Shown here piece after piece: positions 1 through 7,879 of a stretch of DNA of 64,000 nt (positions within the stretch are counted from its first letter, which is position 1; the number at the start of each line of letters is the position of its first letter). Source of the stretch: Mesobacillus jeotgali (GTDB lineage: Bacteria; Bacillota; Bacilli; Bacillales; Cytobacillaceae); contig NZ_CP134494.1 of the NCBI RefSeq assembly GCF_031759225.1, positions 1,982,501 to 2,046,500 of the forward strand, in the 5' to 3' direction. A program made the position numbers and the translations under genes. The notes below the pieces were generated by a model, which ran no database searches, was not told the DNA's origin, and saw only the letters and a program-made list of their open reading frames with translations.

Positions 1-330
1 AAATTGTATGCTTTACACTTTTGGCTTGTTTCTTGTTATATGATTCAACACCCCTCTAACTATACTGAAGATGGATATATGCATTTGGTGGATTTATTCA
101 CTGAAGCGTATGATCATGAATGGGATATTAGTTTTATTCTTAGGAAAAATAGAGAACTTGTTTCAAAGATAGGCAAAGTAACCAATCCATTGCCAAATTG
201 CAAAAGAGAACGTTTATATAGAAAGTGGTCAATGACAATTGAAGATCTATATATAGGCGGTGAGGAAAATGCGATAAACAAAATAAATAAATGGAAGGAA
301 CAAATTAGAAAGGATTTAAAAAGTCAATAA
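1..330 (+). CDS. C-terminal part of a small DUF5946-like protein (5' end lies outside the window)
   Basis: An open frame runs in from the window edge and stops at a TAA, leaving 109 visible residues. The segment holds an aromatic and Cys-containing stretch ending in QHPSNYTED, followed by a basic, Trp-containing helical tail (YRKW, NKWKEQ). This layout resembles the C-terminal half of DUF5946 proteins, which carry a conserved Tyr-x-x-Gln-His-Pro region; I assign that family only tentatively. No start codon or ribosome binding site can be judged because the 5' end is missing. A perfect 14-bp hairpin at 526-566 may end this transcript or the convergent one. Biochemical function is not known. 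Confidence 0.45.
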   Translation, partial: KLYALHFWLVSCYMIQHPSNYTEDGYMHLVDLFTEAYDHEWDISFILRKNRELVSKIGKVTNPLPNCKRERLYRKWSMTIEDLYIGGEENAINKINKWKEQIRKDLKSQ

Positions 331-525
331 AGTTTGCTATTCAACTAACGTACCTAATTTGAATAAAGAAATATGGGCAGATTGAAAACGCTTGGATTAA
401 TCCAAACGTTTTGTGTGTTATTTAGTATGTTAATATTAATGTGTTTTGTAAATTGTCACAAAAGGGTTGCGTACAACGGCAGCGAGCAGAATTCTAGAAA
501 CTTTTCCCAAACCCATTTTGTCGAC

Positions 526-566
526 AAACGAAGCTCAGATCCTACTCATGTCTCTGAGCTTCGTTT
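526..566. terminator. bidirectional hairpin between convergent genes
   Basis: A perfect 14-bp stem (AAACGAAGCTCAGA at 526-539 against its complement at 553-566) encloses a 13-nt loop. It lies 19 nt past the stop of the minus-strand MBL gene, with A/T at both stem bases, so it can act as a weak intrinsic terminator in either direction. Confidence 0.65.
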
Positions 567-584
567 AGTATTTACTGGTGGAAA

Positions 585-1352
585 TTAAAATGTGTATGAA
601 ACACCGTCATTTGGCACTAACACACTGGATGAGATTCCTTTTTCATTGAGGAAACCTTTTAGTTCTTTTCTTGATAATGTCCAATGGTTAACGGCTTCCA
701 TATGGCTGGCGATGATTTTTGCAGAGGGAGCGGCTTTATGGACTTCATAAACATCGTCTTTGCCCATGACGAGTGATCCGCCTTCGAGGAATTGGTTATC
801 ACCCGCATTTACCACAATTACTTCTGGTGCATGGGTATTGATGGCTTCTTGTACACCTTCATACCAGACTGTGTCTCCAGCCACATATAAGGTTTTCTCA
901 GTACTATGCTTAAAGACGACACCACATACGAGACCGGCTAGTTTTAATATTTCCCCTCTGCCGTGCTCACCTTTGGTTTTTATTAACTGAATGCCTTCGA
1001 AAACGGTATCTTCCTGTAGGACTACAACATTATTAAATCCGTCATTTTTGATAGAATTAGCATCTTCCTCATTTTGTACAATCATTTTTATATCCTTCGG
1101 AAGTGCCTCTTTGGCAGCATCGTCATAGTGGTCCAAATGTAAATGAGTTAGAATGACAGCATCCACATCATTAATAATTTCATCAATAGAGGACGGCAAG
1201 CTGACTAGAGGGTTATTCTGGTCTTGCCTTAAAGAATTTGGAAAAGGAGGATAAGCCCCTTTTTCAGCTAAAAATGGGTCGATTAAAAACTTCTTCCCAG
1301 CGTATTGCACAACTAATGTTGCGTTTCGGATTTGTTGTATATTCATATTCAT
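585..1352 (-). CDS. MBL-fold metal-dependent hydrolase (UPF0173-like)
   Basis: A cytoplasmic 255-residue metallo-beta-lactamase-fold protein without signal peptide. The metal-binding signature HLHLDH is at residues 70-75, the bridging Asp lies in AGD at 158-160, and candidate late ligands are His217 and His223. Length and simple fold fit stand-alone hydrolases acting on small esters or phosphodiesters; the substrate cannot be read from sequence. The first ATG is only 3 nt from AGGAG, whereas a second ATG at 1346 has better spacing, so the protein may begin two codons later. It is transcribed divergently from an Lrp/AsnC regulator across a gap of about 110 bp, an arrangement suggesting that the regulator controls it. 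Confidence 0.8.
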   Translation of the reverse strand: MNMNIQQIRNATLVVQYAGKKFLIDPFLAEKGAYPPFPNSLRQDQNNPLVSLPSSIDEIINDVDAVILTHLHLDHYDDAAKEALPKDIKMIVQNEEDANSIKNDGFNNVVVLQEDTVFEGIQLIKTKGEHGRGEILKLAGLVCGVVFKHSTEKTLYVAGDTVWYEGVQEAINTHAPEVIVVNAGDNQFLEGGSLVMGKDDVYEVHKAAPSAKIIASHMEAVNHWTLSRKELKGFLNEKGISSSVLVPNDGVSYTF

Positions 1353-1464
1353 TAGCTCCTTTTCAATAATGTATATATAGTTTATAATAAGACCGCTTTT
1401 GACTTACATAGCTTAAATCAAGTCTTTTTGCTCTTTCACTTGATTATTGAAAGGATTTGAGAAA

Positions 1465-1878
1465 ATGTTGGATTCCACCGATTTGAAAATTATAGAAGAA
1501 CTGACCCTGAACAGCCGGATTACGATGAAGGAACTAGGTGAAAAAGTCCATTTGACAGGCCAGGCTGCTTCATCCAGAGTCGCCAAGTTAGAAGATCTGG
1601 GAATCATTGAAGGATATACGATAAAAGTGAACCAAATGAAATTGGGTTATTCCGTTCATGCAATCATACATATTTTTACGAAAACCACGAATCACCAACC
1701 TTATCTTTCGTTCCTGAAAGAACAAGGAACATACGTGATGAACAATTACAAAGTCAGTGGGGAAAGCTGTTACCTGTTAGAATGCAAATTTCCCTCAAAT
1801 GAAATCCTGGATGAATTCCTGACAGGCTTAAGCAATCATGTGAGCTATAAATTATCGATTGTGATTAATAAACAGTAG
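1465..1878 (+). CDS. Lrp/AsnC family transcriptional regulator
   Basis: A 137-residue one-domain-plus-RAM regulator. An N-terminal winged helix-turn-helix (DSTDLKIIEEL ... ITMKELGEKVHLTGQAASSR) is followed by a C-terminal alpha/beta domain of the kind that binds amino acids and forms octamers in this family. I place the start at ATG 1465, nine bases after GAAAGGA; a TTG 18 bases upstream would overlap the ribosome binding site. It is divergent from the MBL hydrolase and probably controls it and itself, but no operator was identified in the short gap. Specific ligand unknown. Confidence 0.85.
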   Translation: MLDSTDLKIIEELTLNSRITMKELGEKVHLTGQAASSRVAKLEDLGIIEGYTIKVNQMKLGYSVHAIIHIFTKTTNHQPYLSFLKEQGTYVMNNYKVSGESCYLLECKFPSNEILDEFLTGLSNHVSYKLSIVINKQ

Positions 1879-1964
1879 AAGAACGCCTAATTCCTTCTTT
1901 CCCTAGCGAATATCCATACACTTGTCTCACTCAGTGAATACCGTAATAGTATGGAGGTGAGATA

Positions 1965-2219
1965 ATGGATAGAAAGGATCAGAAGGGTGATTTATCTGAT
2001 TTGTTTTGCGACCATAGAGTGAATAGCGTGCCTTTTCCAAGATTAAGGATCATTCCTGTCCGTGAAGTGCCGGATGACTGTGTTTTGGTTTGTGTAGGAC
2101 CAATTTGTTATTTAGCATGCTACGGAGTTGGCGAAGATCCATTCGACGAATGCGAGATTGTTTGTTCAGAGAGCGGTCAATGTTTTATAGTTTGCCCGTA
2201 TTTTCCTGAAGAGGGATAA
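1965..2219 (+). CDS. cysteine-rich small protein of unknown function
   Basis: An 84-residue acidic protein with nine cysteines, eight of them in the C-terminal half in a roughly alternating pattern (DDC, VC, IC, AC, EC, VC, QC, VC). The spacing is CxxxC, then CxxxxC, CxxxC, with hydrophobic residues between, suggesting metal binding or a disulfide-rich beta structure. There is no signal peptide. GGAGGTGAG stands 5-8 bases before ATG, and an intrinsic terminator follows at once, so it is a monocistronic gene. CATACACT at 1915-1922 matches the sigma-E -10 consensus, but I see no convincing -35, so sporulation expression is a guess. I do not recognise the family. Confidence 0.7.
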   Translation: MDRKDQKGDLSDLFCDHRVNSVPFPRLRIIPVREVPDDCVLVCVGPICYLACYGVGEDPFDECEIVCSESGQCFIVCPYFPEEG

Positions 2220-2227
2220 TGAAGAAT

Positions 2228-2264
2228 GAAAGAGGAGCCGTTGAAGATGGTTCCTCTTTCGTTT
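2228..2264 (+). terminator. intrinsic terminator of the Cys-rich gene
   Basis: A 12-bp stem (GAAAGAGGAGCC at 2228-2239 against 2249-2260, one wobble) is followed by GTTT, 8 nt past the stop codon. Confidence 0.8.
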
Positions 2265-2350
2265 GTCGAAAGATTACACCTGTAATTTTTAGAAAATTAT
2301 GACATAATGAAAGGAAATAGATTTTAATTTGGCAGAAGGAGTGATGAGGA

Positions 2351-3598
2351 TTGGCTAATATGTTTCCTATTGAACAGGTGAGGGAGAGATTCCCGGCACT
2401 AAACCGCGAAGACAATGGCAAAAAAGTGATTTATTTTGACGGCCCGGGTGGTACACAAATGGTCGATCACGCAATGGAATCCATGTATCGATACATAAGG
2501 AATGGCATGGCGAATCTTCATGGCACCTTCAACACCAGTGGTGAAACGGATGCCATGCTTGACAAAGCAAGGGAGGCGGTCGCTGATTTGTTGGGGTGCA
2601 ATGCGATTGAAGTAGCATTTGGTGCCAATATGACGACGCTTGCTTTTGCGATTGCACGGAGTCTGGCTGGTTTTATCAAAGAAGGTGATGAGATTGTGGT
2701 CACAGAGCTCGACCACCGTGCAAATGTGGATCCTTGGGTTACCCTTGCCAGAGACTGTGGCGCGACCATCAAATTTATTAAACTGAATCCTGAGTCTTTC
2801 ACTTTAGAATTAGATGATTTAGAAGAAATCATTACTGAAAAAACAAGGCTTGTAGCAGCCGGGATGTCATCGAATGTGACAGGAACTGTGACGGATTTAC
2901 AGCCAATAATACAACGTGCGAAGGAAGTTGGAGCTCTTTCTGTTGTCGATGCAGTTCATGGAGTGCCGCATTTATGTATTGATGTTCAGGAGTTAGGATG
3001 TGACATCCTTCTATGTTCGGCCTATAAGTTCTTCGGTCCGCATGTCGGCATCGCTGTTGTACGGGAGAGCTTGTTTGAAAAACTACCGGTCTACAAACTG
3101 AAGCCTGCACCTGCCGAAATTCCTTACAAGCTTGAAACAGGCACTCAAAATCATGAAGGAATCGCCGGGGTAATGGGGGCCATTCAGTTCATTGAGGAAC
3201 TGGGTTATGGGGAGTCGAGAAGGGAACGATTGCTGACAGGAATGGAGACAATCGATGATTATGAAAATGAGCTTGCAGCTGAAGTGGAAAGCTTTTTACG
3301 CAGTCTGCCGGAAGTCACGCTTTATCGTGCAGCTTCTGGACGCCGGACTCCTACATTTGCTTTTACCATTGAAGGTCATCATTCGCGCGATGTTACGGCA
3401 TGGCTTTCGGAAAAATACAATATGTGTGTCGCTGATGGGGATTTCTATGCCTCCACAATGGCAGAAGTTCTCGATGTCTATCCAACAGGCGGATGGGTGC
3501 GGATCGGCCTTGCGCCATATAATACAATAGAAGAAATCCAGCAATTGAAAGAAGCGTTAACAGCTTACATTCACCAGCATCAGCAGAATGTAGTTTAA
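2351..3598 (+). CDS. cysteine desulfurase-like aminotransferase class V protein
   Basis: A 415-residue PLP enzyme of the NifS/SufS-like subfamily (the cysteine-desulfurase-like group often found without Fe-S partners). The fold-I landmarks are present: cofactor-ring residues VDAVH at 199-203 and the Schiff-base lysine in SAYKFFGPH at Lys226. The N-terminus VIYFDGPGGTQ is typical. The start is TTG, nine bases after AAGGAG; no ATG nearby has such a site. No scaffold or sulfur-acceptor gene adjoins it, so a role in general Fe-S assembly is not supported; the reaction may be cysteine desulfuration or a related lyase step. A LysE-type exporter begins 34 bp downstream and may be cotranscribed. Confidence 0.85.
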   Translation: MANMFPIEQVRERFPALNREDNGKKVIYFDGPGGTQMVDHAMESMYRYIRNGMANLHGTFNTSGETDAMLDKAREAVADLLGCNAIEVAFGANMTTLAFAIARSLAGFIKEGDEIVVTELDHRANVDPWVTLARDCGATIKFIKLNPESFTLELDDLEEIITEKTRLVAAGMSSNVTGTVTDLQPIIQRAKEVGALSVVDAVHGVPHLCIDVQELGCDILLCSAYKFFGPHVGIAVVRESLFEKLPVYKLKPAPAEIPYKLETGTQNHEGIAGVMGAIQFIEELGYGESRRERLLTGMETIDDYENELAAEVESFLRSLPEVTLYRAASGRRTPTFAFTIEGHHSRDVTAWLSEKYNMCVADGDFYASTMAEVLDVYPTGGWVRIGLAPYNTIEEIQQLKEALTAYIHQHQQNVV

Positions 3599-3632
3599 TA
3601 GAAAAGTAATAAACGGCAGGGGAAGATGAACG

Positions 3633-4268
3633 ATGTTTGGGATCAGTAATTTCGAAGTGTTTTTAATAACTGCGATTCTGTTAAATTTAACTCCAGGCAC
3701 AGATACGATGTATATTGTGAGCAGAAGCATATCTCAAGGAAGAACGGCAGGAATTTATTCGGCTCTTGGAATTTCTTCCGGAGTGGTTGTCCATACCTTG
3801 CTTGCAGCTTTCGGTTTATCAGTTATATTAACGCAGTCAGCCTTTTTGTTCCAAACAATAAAAATTGCCGGGTCCATCTATCTCGGTTATTTGGGGTTAA
3901 AGATGATAATGGAAAAGAGCCACGGAAATGGGCAGAAAGCATTGCCAATCCAAAGCAATAAAAAAATCTTTTTTCAGGGCATGATCACGAATGTGACGAA
4001 TCCTAAGGTGGCTTTGTTTTTTCTGGCATTTCTGCCGCAATTCATCACCGCTGATGCAGGGGCTGCAAGCCCGCTGCCGTTCATCATTTTGGGACTGACA
4101 TTCACATTGACCGGGGGAACATGGAGTCTGTTGACGGTCTATTTTTCCTCGATGGCAACATCAAGAATCAGAAAGAATGCAAAAGCCGGAACCGTCCTAA
4201 CCCGCCTGACTGGCATTGTTTTCATCGGAATGGGCATCAGTCTCCTGAAGACAAAAGCTGCTTCTTAA
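3633..4268 (+). CDS. LysE family amino-acid exporter
   Basis: A 211-residue membrane protein with about six hydrophobic segments. The early motif LTPGTDTMY at residues 16-24 and the TNVTNPKVALFF segment in the middle are hallmarks of the LysE/RhtB family, which exports amino acids or derivatives by proton exchange. It follows the desulfurase-like gene by 34 bp on the same strand and precedes a strong terminator, so the pair probably forms one operon; a shared role in handling a sulfur amino acid is inference. Substrate unknown. Confidence 0.88.
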   Translation: MFGISNFEVFLITAILLNLTPGTDTMYIVSRSISQGRTAGIYSALGISSGVVVHTLLAAFGLSVILTQSAFLFQTIKIAGSIYLGYLGLKMIMEKSHGNGQKALPIQSNKKIFFQGMITNVTNPKVALFFLAFLPQFITADAGAASPLPFIILGLTFTLTGGTWSLLTVYFSSMATSRIRKNAKAGTVLTRLTGIVFIGMGISLLKTKAAS

Positions 4269-4280
4269 TCTAATAGTAAG

Positions 4281-4309
4281 AGAGCCTGGACATGTGCCAG
4301 GCTCTTTTT
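4281..4309 (+). terminator. intrinsic terminator
   Basis: A perfect 9-bp stem (AGAGCCTGG / CCAGGCTCT) with a 7-nt loop runs directly into TTTTT, 12 nt after the LysE stop codon. Confidence 0.9.
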
Positions 4310-4350
4310 AGAGTAGAAAAATTTAATGACTACTAAAAGAATAATTTTAA

Positions 4351-4671
4351 CTAGTACTTTCTATATCTCACATACTCATAGTTTGATATTGGGATTTGTT
4401 TTACGATCTTGCCGTTCTGGTCACGGTGAACTTCATACTCTCTATATGTTTCAACGATGTACCCGTCCACTTCTTTGTCAATAGCTTTCTCATGAACATA
4501 TTCAAATTCATGCATGATTGTATCCAGCATTTCCTCAGTTGTTTCCGGATTATGAGTTGCTCCTGTTTCCATTGTTTCAACCTCAGTGTTTTGCTTGGAA
4601 ATTTGAGGTGTGTTATAAACCAGATAAATGCAGAGTAACAGTAAACATGAAAGTGCAATTATTTGTTTCAA
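4351..4671 (-). CDS. small membrane-anchored protein of unknown function
   Basis: A 106-residue protein if translation starts at TTG 4671, which lies nine bases after AAAGGAG; the upstream in-frame ATG would place that site inside the gene. The N-terminus is one hydrophobic helix (IIALSCLLLLCIYLVY), so the charged remainder, rich in Glu, Tyr and His, is probably outside the cell. The C-terminal half looks beta-rich (EVDGYIVETYREYEVHRD). Convergent with the LysE operon. I do not recognise the family. Confidence 0.6.
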   Translation of the reverse strand: MKQIIALSCLLLLCIYLVYNTPQISKQNTEVETMETGATHNPETTEEMLDTIMHEFEYVHEKAIDKEVDGYIVETYREYEVHRDQNGKIVKQIPISNYEYVRYRKY

Positions 4672-4825
4672 TAGTATGGGCTCCTTTTGATCAAGGTACA
4701 TTACACTTTATGCCTGTCCAGAGAGGATTATAACTTGCGGGGATGCAAGTTATTAAGAATCCAAAGTTTAAGAAATAAGTTGTATCTACTCTAATATTTA
4801 ATCAGACAAGAATGGAGACATAAAA

Positions 4826-4945
4826 ATGAACCAAATTTTCTACTTATCTGTTTTGGCGTTTTTATTTATGCCATACAAATTCGTCAAAGTATTGAAGAAC
4901 AAGGAGGTACCTAAAAATAACAAAATCATTGCATGGTCGTTGTAA
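4826..4945 (+). CDS. possible 39-residue membrane peptide, or the 5' half of an interrupted small gene
   Basis: GGAGA stands nine bases before ATG 4826. The frame encodes one hydrophobic helix and a basic segment, ending at TAA 4943. The same frame then continues open with a second strongly hydrophobic stretch (TIGLVTVNLLTMIFL) until about 5010, where a terminator begins. This suggests a two-helix small membrane protein broken by one nonsense codon, but a genuine short peptide is also possible. No other gene lies in the 4672-5045 gap. Confidence 0.3.
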   Translation: MNQIFYLSVLAFLFMPYKFVKVLKNKEVPKNNKIIAWSL

Positions 4946-5001
4946 AGCATTAGCACCATCGGATTGGTTACAGTAAATTTACTAACAATGATTTTCTTAA
5001 A

Positions 5002-5034
5002 AGAAAAAACCCGGAGTCCGGTAAGACTCCAGGG
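5002..5034 (-). terminator. intrinsic terminator of the secreted helical protein gene
   Basis: On the minus strand CCCTGGAGTC pairs with GACTCCGGG around a 6-nt loop and is followed by TTTTTTCT. It begins 12 nt after the stop codon of the gene at 5046-5690. Confidence 0.85.
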
Positions 5035-5045
5035 CGAATTGTTCC

Positions 5046-5690
5046 TTATTTCTTAAACTTCTCAGGGAATTGCTTGACGACTGCATCAGAAATAGCATCG
5101 GCCATCATAATAATATGAGTCATTCCGTCATCAATCGAAACGATCCGTGCTTGCCAGTCTTTTTTCAAGCTTGCATTCAAGTCATCTGCTACCATTTCCA
5201 GATGTGTATATAGTAACTTTTTCAGATCTTCAATCTTTAAGTTTGGGTTGGCATTGCTTAGGAAGGCTGCGATATCGTCTGCATTTCGGTACCATTCTTT
5301 GTTTAACTGATTCAGCTTTGCTTGATCTCCATTTTTAGCTGCTTCAACAATTCCTCCGGCTATGACAATATGCTCTTTTAACAATTCCGTCAGTTTGTTC
5401 CCAGCGTCCTCTCCGTACACTGGTTTTATGGCATTGCCGATATCTTCCTGGTTTCTCAGGAGCCTTTCGAGCACATCTTTTTGATCCTCGGCACCCGCTG
5501 TTGTCGCACTTGTAATGTAATTGCTTGTCCACAATACATGGTCCACCCATAGTCTGCGGAAATCATTTTCAAACTTAACCTCCGATTGGGTCATACATTT
5601 ATGATGTGGTTTCGCGTAAGCTGGGGTTGTTCCGCCCATCATATTCAGCGACAAGAAAAGAATGAAACCCATCAACAGTAATTTTTTCAT
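5046..5690 (-). CDS. secreted helical-bundle protein of unknown function
   Basis: A 214-residue protein with a clear signal peptide (KKLLLMGFILFLSLNMMGG, likely cleavage after AYA). The mature part is almost entirely amphipathic helix and contains regularly placed His and Trp residues (LWVDHVLWTSNYI, LKEHIVIAGGIV, YTHLEMVADDL, DGMTHIIMMADAI), suggesting an up-and-down bundle that could bind metal or haem; that is inference. AAAAGGAG precedes ATG at good spacing. A monocistronic unit with its own terminator. I do not know a named family. Confidence 0.6.
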   Translation of the reverse strand: MKKLLLMGFILFLSLNMMGGTTPAYAKPHHKCMTQSEVKFENDFRRLWVDHVLWTSNYITSATTAGAEDQKDVLERLLRNQEDIGNAIKPVYGEDAGNKLTELLKEHIVIAGGIVEAAKNGDQAKLNQLNKEWYRNADDIAAFLSNANPNLKIEDLKKLLYTHLEMVADDLNASLKKDWQARIVSIDDGMTHIIMMADAISDAVVKQFPEKFKK

Positions 5691-5773
5691 CGAATCGTCT
5701 CCTTTTAGTTGAAATGTATCCTCCTTTATTATTTATTCGTGGGAAAATTCTATCCAATAAAAAGTGTTGATGG

Positions 5774-5800
5774 AAAAAAGACCGCCAAGTGGCGGCCTTT
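5774..5800 (-). terminator. intrinsic terminator of the LysM-SPOR gene
   Basis: Minus-strand stem GGCCGCC / GGCGGTC with a 4-nt loop followed by TTTTTT, 11 nt past the stop codon at 5811. Confidence 0.88.
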
Positions 5801-5810
5801 AAGGTTTGTT

Positions 5811-6683
5811 TTATTGCATTTTGCTTAAGTCAAAATACTGGACAGTCTTTCCATCCCGGTCAAACTGGATGATTAGCTTGTTCTTGTTAAATTGGTAGAT
5901 GAATTGTTCGCAAGTCGCGCTTTCATAGCAAGATGTGTTTTTTACGGCATTCGGGTATCCATACACATTGATCACCTGGCTTTTATCTTTCGGAAGGGAA
6001 CTGAGCTTTAAAAATTCCGGATAGACTTGCAGACCGAACACTGATCCGTTCTCCATATTGAATTTCACTGTGACTCCAGCACCATCGTCATCATAATACA
6101 ACGACCTGATATTCAGCTGGTCCTCGGTTTTGACTGGTTTCCCGAATTGCTGCAGAAGCTGGCTGTATGTGGAGCCATTGTATACACCATTAACTTGGAG
6201 ATTTTTATTCGTCACAATGTAGGCATCTTTAATGCCGTTTTTGCGTAACAGCTCTTTTTGTTTCTCTGCATTTCCTTTTTTCGAAAAAACTCCAGCCTGA
6301 ACGCGGTAATAAGTTTTATCATTTATCACCTTTGTGATGACAGTTGCATTTATTCCTTTCTTTTTCAGGACTGCGATTTGCTTGCTTGCATTTTCTTTAT
6401 TGGAAAAAGAACCCCCGACCACTGCATACATCGGTTCTGATTCCTTCAGGCCAGGAAGGAGGAGTTTTTGGCCAATATAGATTGTATTGTTCTCAAGTCC
6501 ATTGAAACTCTTCAATTCCTCGACAGTCAGATTGTGTTTTTTGGAAAGGCTGTATAATGTATCACCCTTTTTAACAATGACAGAATGATCATCTGCAAAA
6601 CCAGTTCCATTGGCGAAAAAGAGTAAGGAACCAATCAACAAGAGACTCAAGCCCAGCTGCATAAAACGTTTTATTTTCTTCAT
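5811..6683 (-). CDS. secreted LysM and SPOR domain cell-wall protein
   Basis: A 290-residue exported protein. Order of parts: signal peptide (1-31), one LysM domain (about 35-77, VKKGDTLYSLSKKHNLT, ending IGQKLLLPG) that binds peptidoglycan glycan, an SPOR-like repeat region (about 85-160, YAVVGGSFSNKENASKQ, then YRVQAGVFSKKGNAEKQ) that in other proteins binds denuded glycan, and a C-terminal domain of about 120 residues resembling YjgB/DUF4309. GAGGTGATAAAAT precedes ATG. Monocistronic. Probably a wall-associated factor; no catalytic domain is visible. Confidence 0.8.
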   Translation of the reverse strand: MKKIKRFMQLGLSLLLIGSLLFFANGTGFADDHSVIVKKGDTLYSLSKKHNLTVEELKSFNGLENNTIYIGQKLLLPGLKESEPMYAVVGGSFSNKENASKQIAVLKKKGINATVITKVINDKTYYRVQAGVFSKKGNAEKQKELLRKNGIKDAYIVTNKNLQVNGVYNGSTYSQLLQQFGKPVKTEDQLNIRSLYYDDDGAGVTVKFNMENGSVFGLQVYPEFLKLSSLPKDKSQVINVYGYPNAVKNTSCYESATCEQFIYQFNKNKLIIQFDRDGKTVQYFDLSKMQ

Positions 6684-6801
6684 ATTTTATCACCTCAAAT
6701 AGTTTGACGAGATGATTACAGCAGAGTTTCGAAGGGATAAGCCTATTTTAAAAGGAAGGAGAAAATGGGTGAAGAAAAGAGGGGAGACCTAGAAACGACT
6801 A

Positions 6802-6830
6802 TTGACTTTATTAACTGTAAAGTTTATTAT
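6802..6830 (+). promoter_or_regulatory. sigma-A promoter of spxA2-saiR
   Basis: TTGACT at 6802-6807 and TATTAT at 6825-6830 are separated by exactly 17 bp, a near-consensus promoter about 90 bp upstream of the Spx-type gene. Its -10 box lies inside the 6815-6835 palindrome, so repressor binding would exclude RNA polymerase. Confidence 0.75.
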
Positions 6831-6835
6831 TACAG
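6815..6835. promoter_or_regulatory. predicted SaiR operator 1
   Basis: CTGTAA-N9-TTACAG, a perfect 6-9-6 palindrome of 21 bp that covers the -10 region of the spxA2 promoter. The same geometry recurs at 6878 and, with one mismatch, at 7834. Rrf2 repressors bind such dyads as dimers; the assignment to SaiR is inference from position. Confidence 0.65.
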
Positions 6836-6877
6836 TATTAGTATTTTGATTTCAGAAAAGAACCTATTGTAGTTTAT

Positions 6878-6898
6878 CTGTAATTTTTAATTTTACAG
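6878..6898. promoter_or_regulatory. predicted SaiR operator 2
   Basis: A second perfect CTGTAA-N9-TTACAG palindrome, 63 bp (six helical turns) downstream of operator 1 and immediately before the spxA2 ribosome binding site, which would favour cooperative binding on one DNA face. Confidence 0.65.
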
Positions 6899-6920
6899 TT
6901 GAACAAAGGAGCTGTGGATT

Positions 6921-7316
6921 ATGGTCACTTTATATATTACTTCTAGCTGTGCTTCCTGCCGGAAAGCAAAGGCTTGGCTGCAGGAACATCAGATTGATTT
7001 TATTGAAAGAAATATCGTATCTGAGCCACTGACCGTTGATGAAATTAAATCAATTCTGCGGCTGACAGAAGATGGAACGGAAGACATCATCTCGACGAAC
7101 TCTAAAACCTATAAGCAGCTGGATGTGGATGTCGATTCACTTCCGCTAAATAAATTATATGACTTAATCATAAAGAATCCGCAGATGCTGCGACGTCCGA
7201 TTATCCAGGACCATAAACGCCTGCAGGTTGGGTACAATGAGGAAGAAATTCGCAGTTTCTTGCCACGCAAACTGCGTACATTCTCAGGCCTTGAGTGGGA
7301 AGATCTCGCGAATTAG
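6921..7316 (+). CDS. spxA2: Spx/ArsC family global regulator (SpxA2-like)
   Basis: A 131-residue thioredoxin-fold regulator that in Bacillus binds the RNA polymerase alpha-subunit C-terminal domain and redirects transcription under thiol-oxidative stress. The redox motif CASC is at residues 10-13, and the segment MLRRPII near residue 90 carries the family's conserved Arg. The length equals canonical Spx (131). AAAGGAGC precedes ATG. It is followed at 70 bp by an Rrf2 repressor gene, the same order as spxA2-saiR of B. anthracis, where SaiR represses spxA2; this context is the reason for the A2 assignment. Confidence 0.85.
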   Translation: MVTLYITSSCASCRKAKAWLQEHQIDFIERNIVSEPLTVDEIKSILRLTEDGTEDIISTNSKTYKQLDVDVDSLPLNKLYDLIIKNPQMLRRPIIQDHKRLQVGYNEEEIRSFLPRKLRTFSGLEWEDLAN

Positions 7317-7386
7317 TTCATTTTGCTTTGAAATTAGCTGGTTGAAATGTAGAATATAGCATAACGAATCTGTAAGGAGGCAGGCA

Positions 7387-7809
7387 ATGAACAGCGATTT
7401 TACCCTTGCCATTCACAGTTTAACATTACTTGCTCTGCAGCCGGACAGAATGTCTACAAGCGAGGCGATCTCGGAAAGTGCAGGAGTTCACCCTGTAAGG
7501 ATCCGCAAAGTGCTAAGTTTGTTGAAAAAACACGGCATCATCAAATCAAAAGAGGGAACAGGCGGTGGCTTCATTTTTGCGCTGGACTTGAATGAAGTGA
7601 ACCTCTGGGACATCTATAAATTGACTTCCGAAGGGGCACTGCAGCCTAAATGTCCGGATTCTAATGAAAAATGTGTTGTTGGCGCGAATATGCACAAAAT
7701 TCTGTTTGCCATTTTCCTTGGTGCCGAAGAGCACTTGGGAGAGTATTTGAGGCAGTATTCAATAAAGGAAGTAGTTGACTTAATCAAAAAAACGAACTGC
7801 TGTAACTAA
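7387..7809 (+). CDS. saiR: Rrf2 family transcriptional repressor (SaiR-like)
   Basis: A 140-residue Rrf2 protein: N-terminal winged helix (residues 1-60, ending in the wing GTGGGFIFAL) followed by the dimerisation helix. Candidate redox or metal ligands are Cys89, Cys96 and the C-terminal Cys138-Cys139 pair. AAGGAGG precedes ATG. Position directly behind the Spx gene matches saiR of B. anthracis, which represses the spxA2 operon. Three CTGTAA-N9-TTACAG-type boxes (two before spxA2, one just after saiR) are the probable binding sites, giving autoregulation and control of the next gene. Confidence 0.82.
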   Translation: MNSDFTLAIHSLTLLALQPDRMSTSEAISESAGVHPVRIRKVLSLLKKHGIIKSKEGTGGGFIFALDLNEVNLWDIYKLTSEGALQPKCPDSNEKCVVGANMHKILFAIFLGAEEHLGEYLRQYSIKEVVDLIKKTNCCN

Positions 7810-7833
7810 GGGGCGTGCCTTCTTAGCTGATAA

Positions 7834-7854
7834 ATGTAATGAAAAATATTACAG
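7834..7854. promoter_or_regulatory. predicted SaiR operator 3, upstream of the IDEAL gene
   Basis: ATGTAA-N9-TTACAG at 7834-7854 keeps the 6-9-6 geometry of the two upstream boxes with one mismatch. It sits 25 bp before the ATG of the downstream gene, pointing to a small SaiR regulon or an intra-operon block. Confidence 0.5.
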
Positions 7855-7879
7855 ATTAAAATAAAATGAGGTGACTTAT

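Noticed and set aside
373..588. 71-codon open frame with one hydrophobic helix
   Set aside because: No ribosome binding site, and it runs through the 526-566 terminator hairpin into the end of the convergent MBL gene.
7871..7879. GTG start for the IDEAL gene
   Set aside because: It lies within the GAGGTGA ribosome binding site that correctly spaces ATG 7880.
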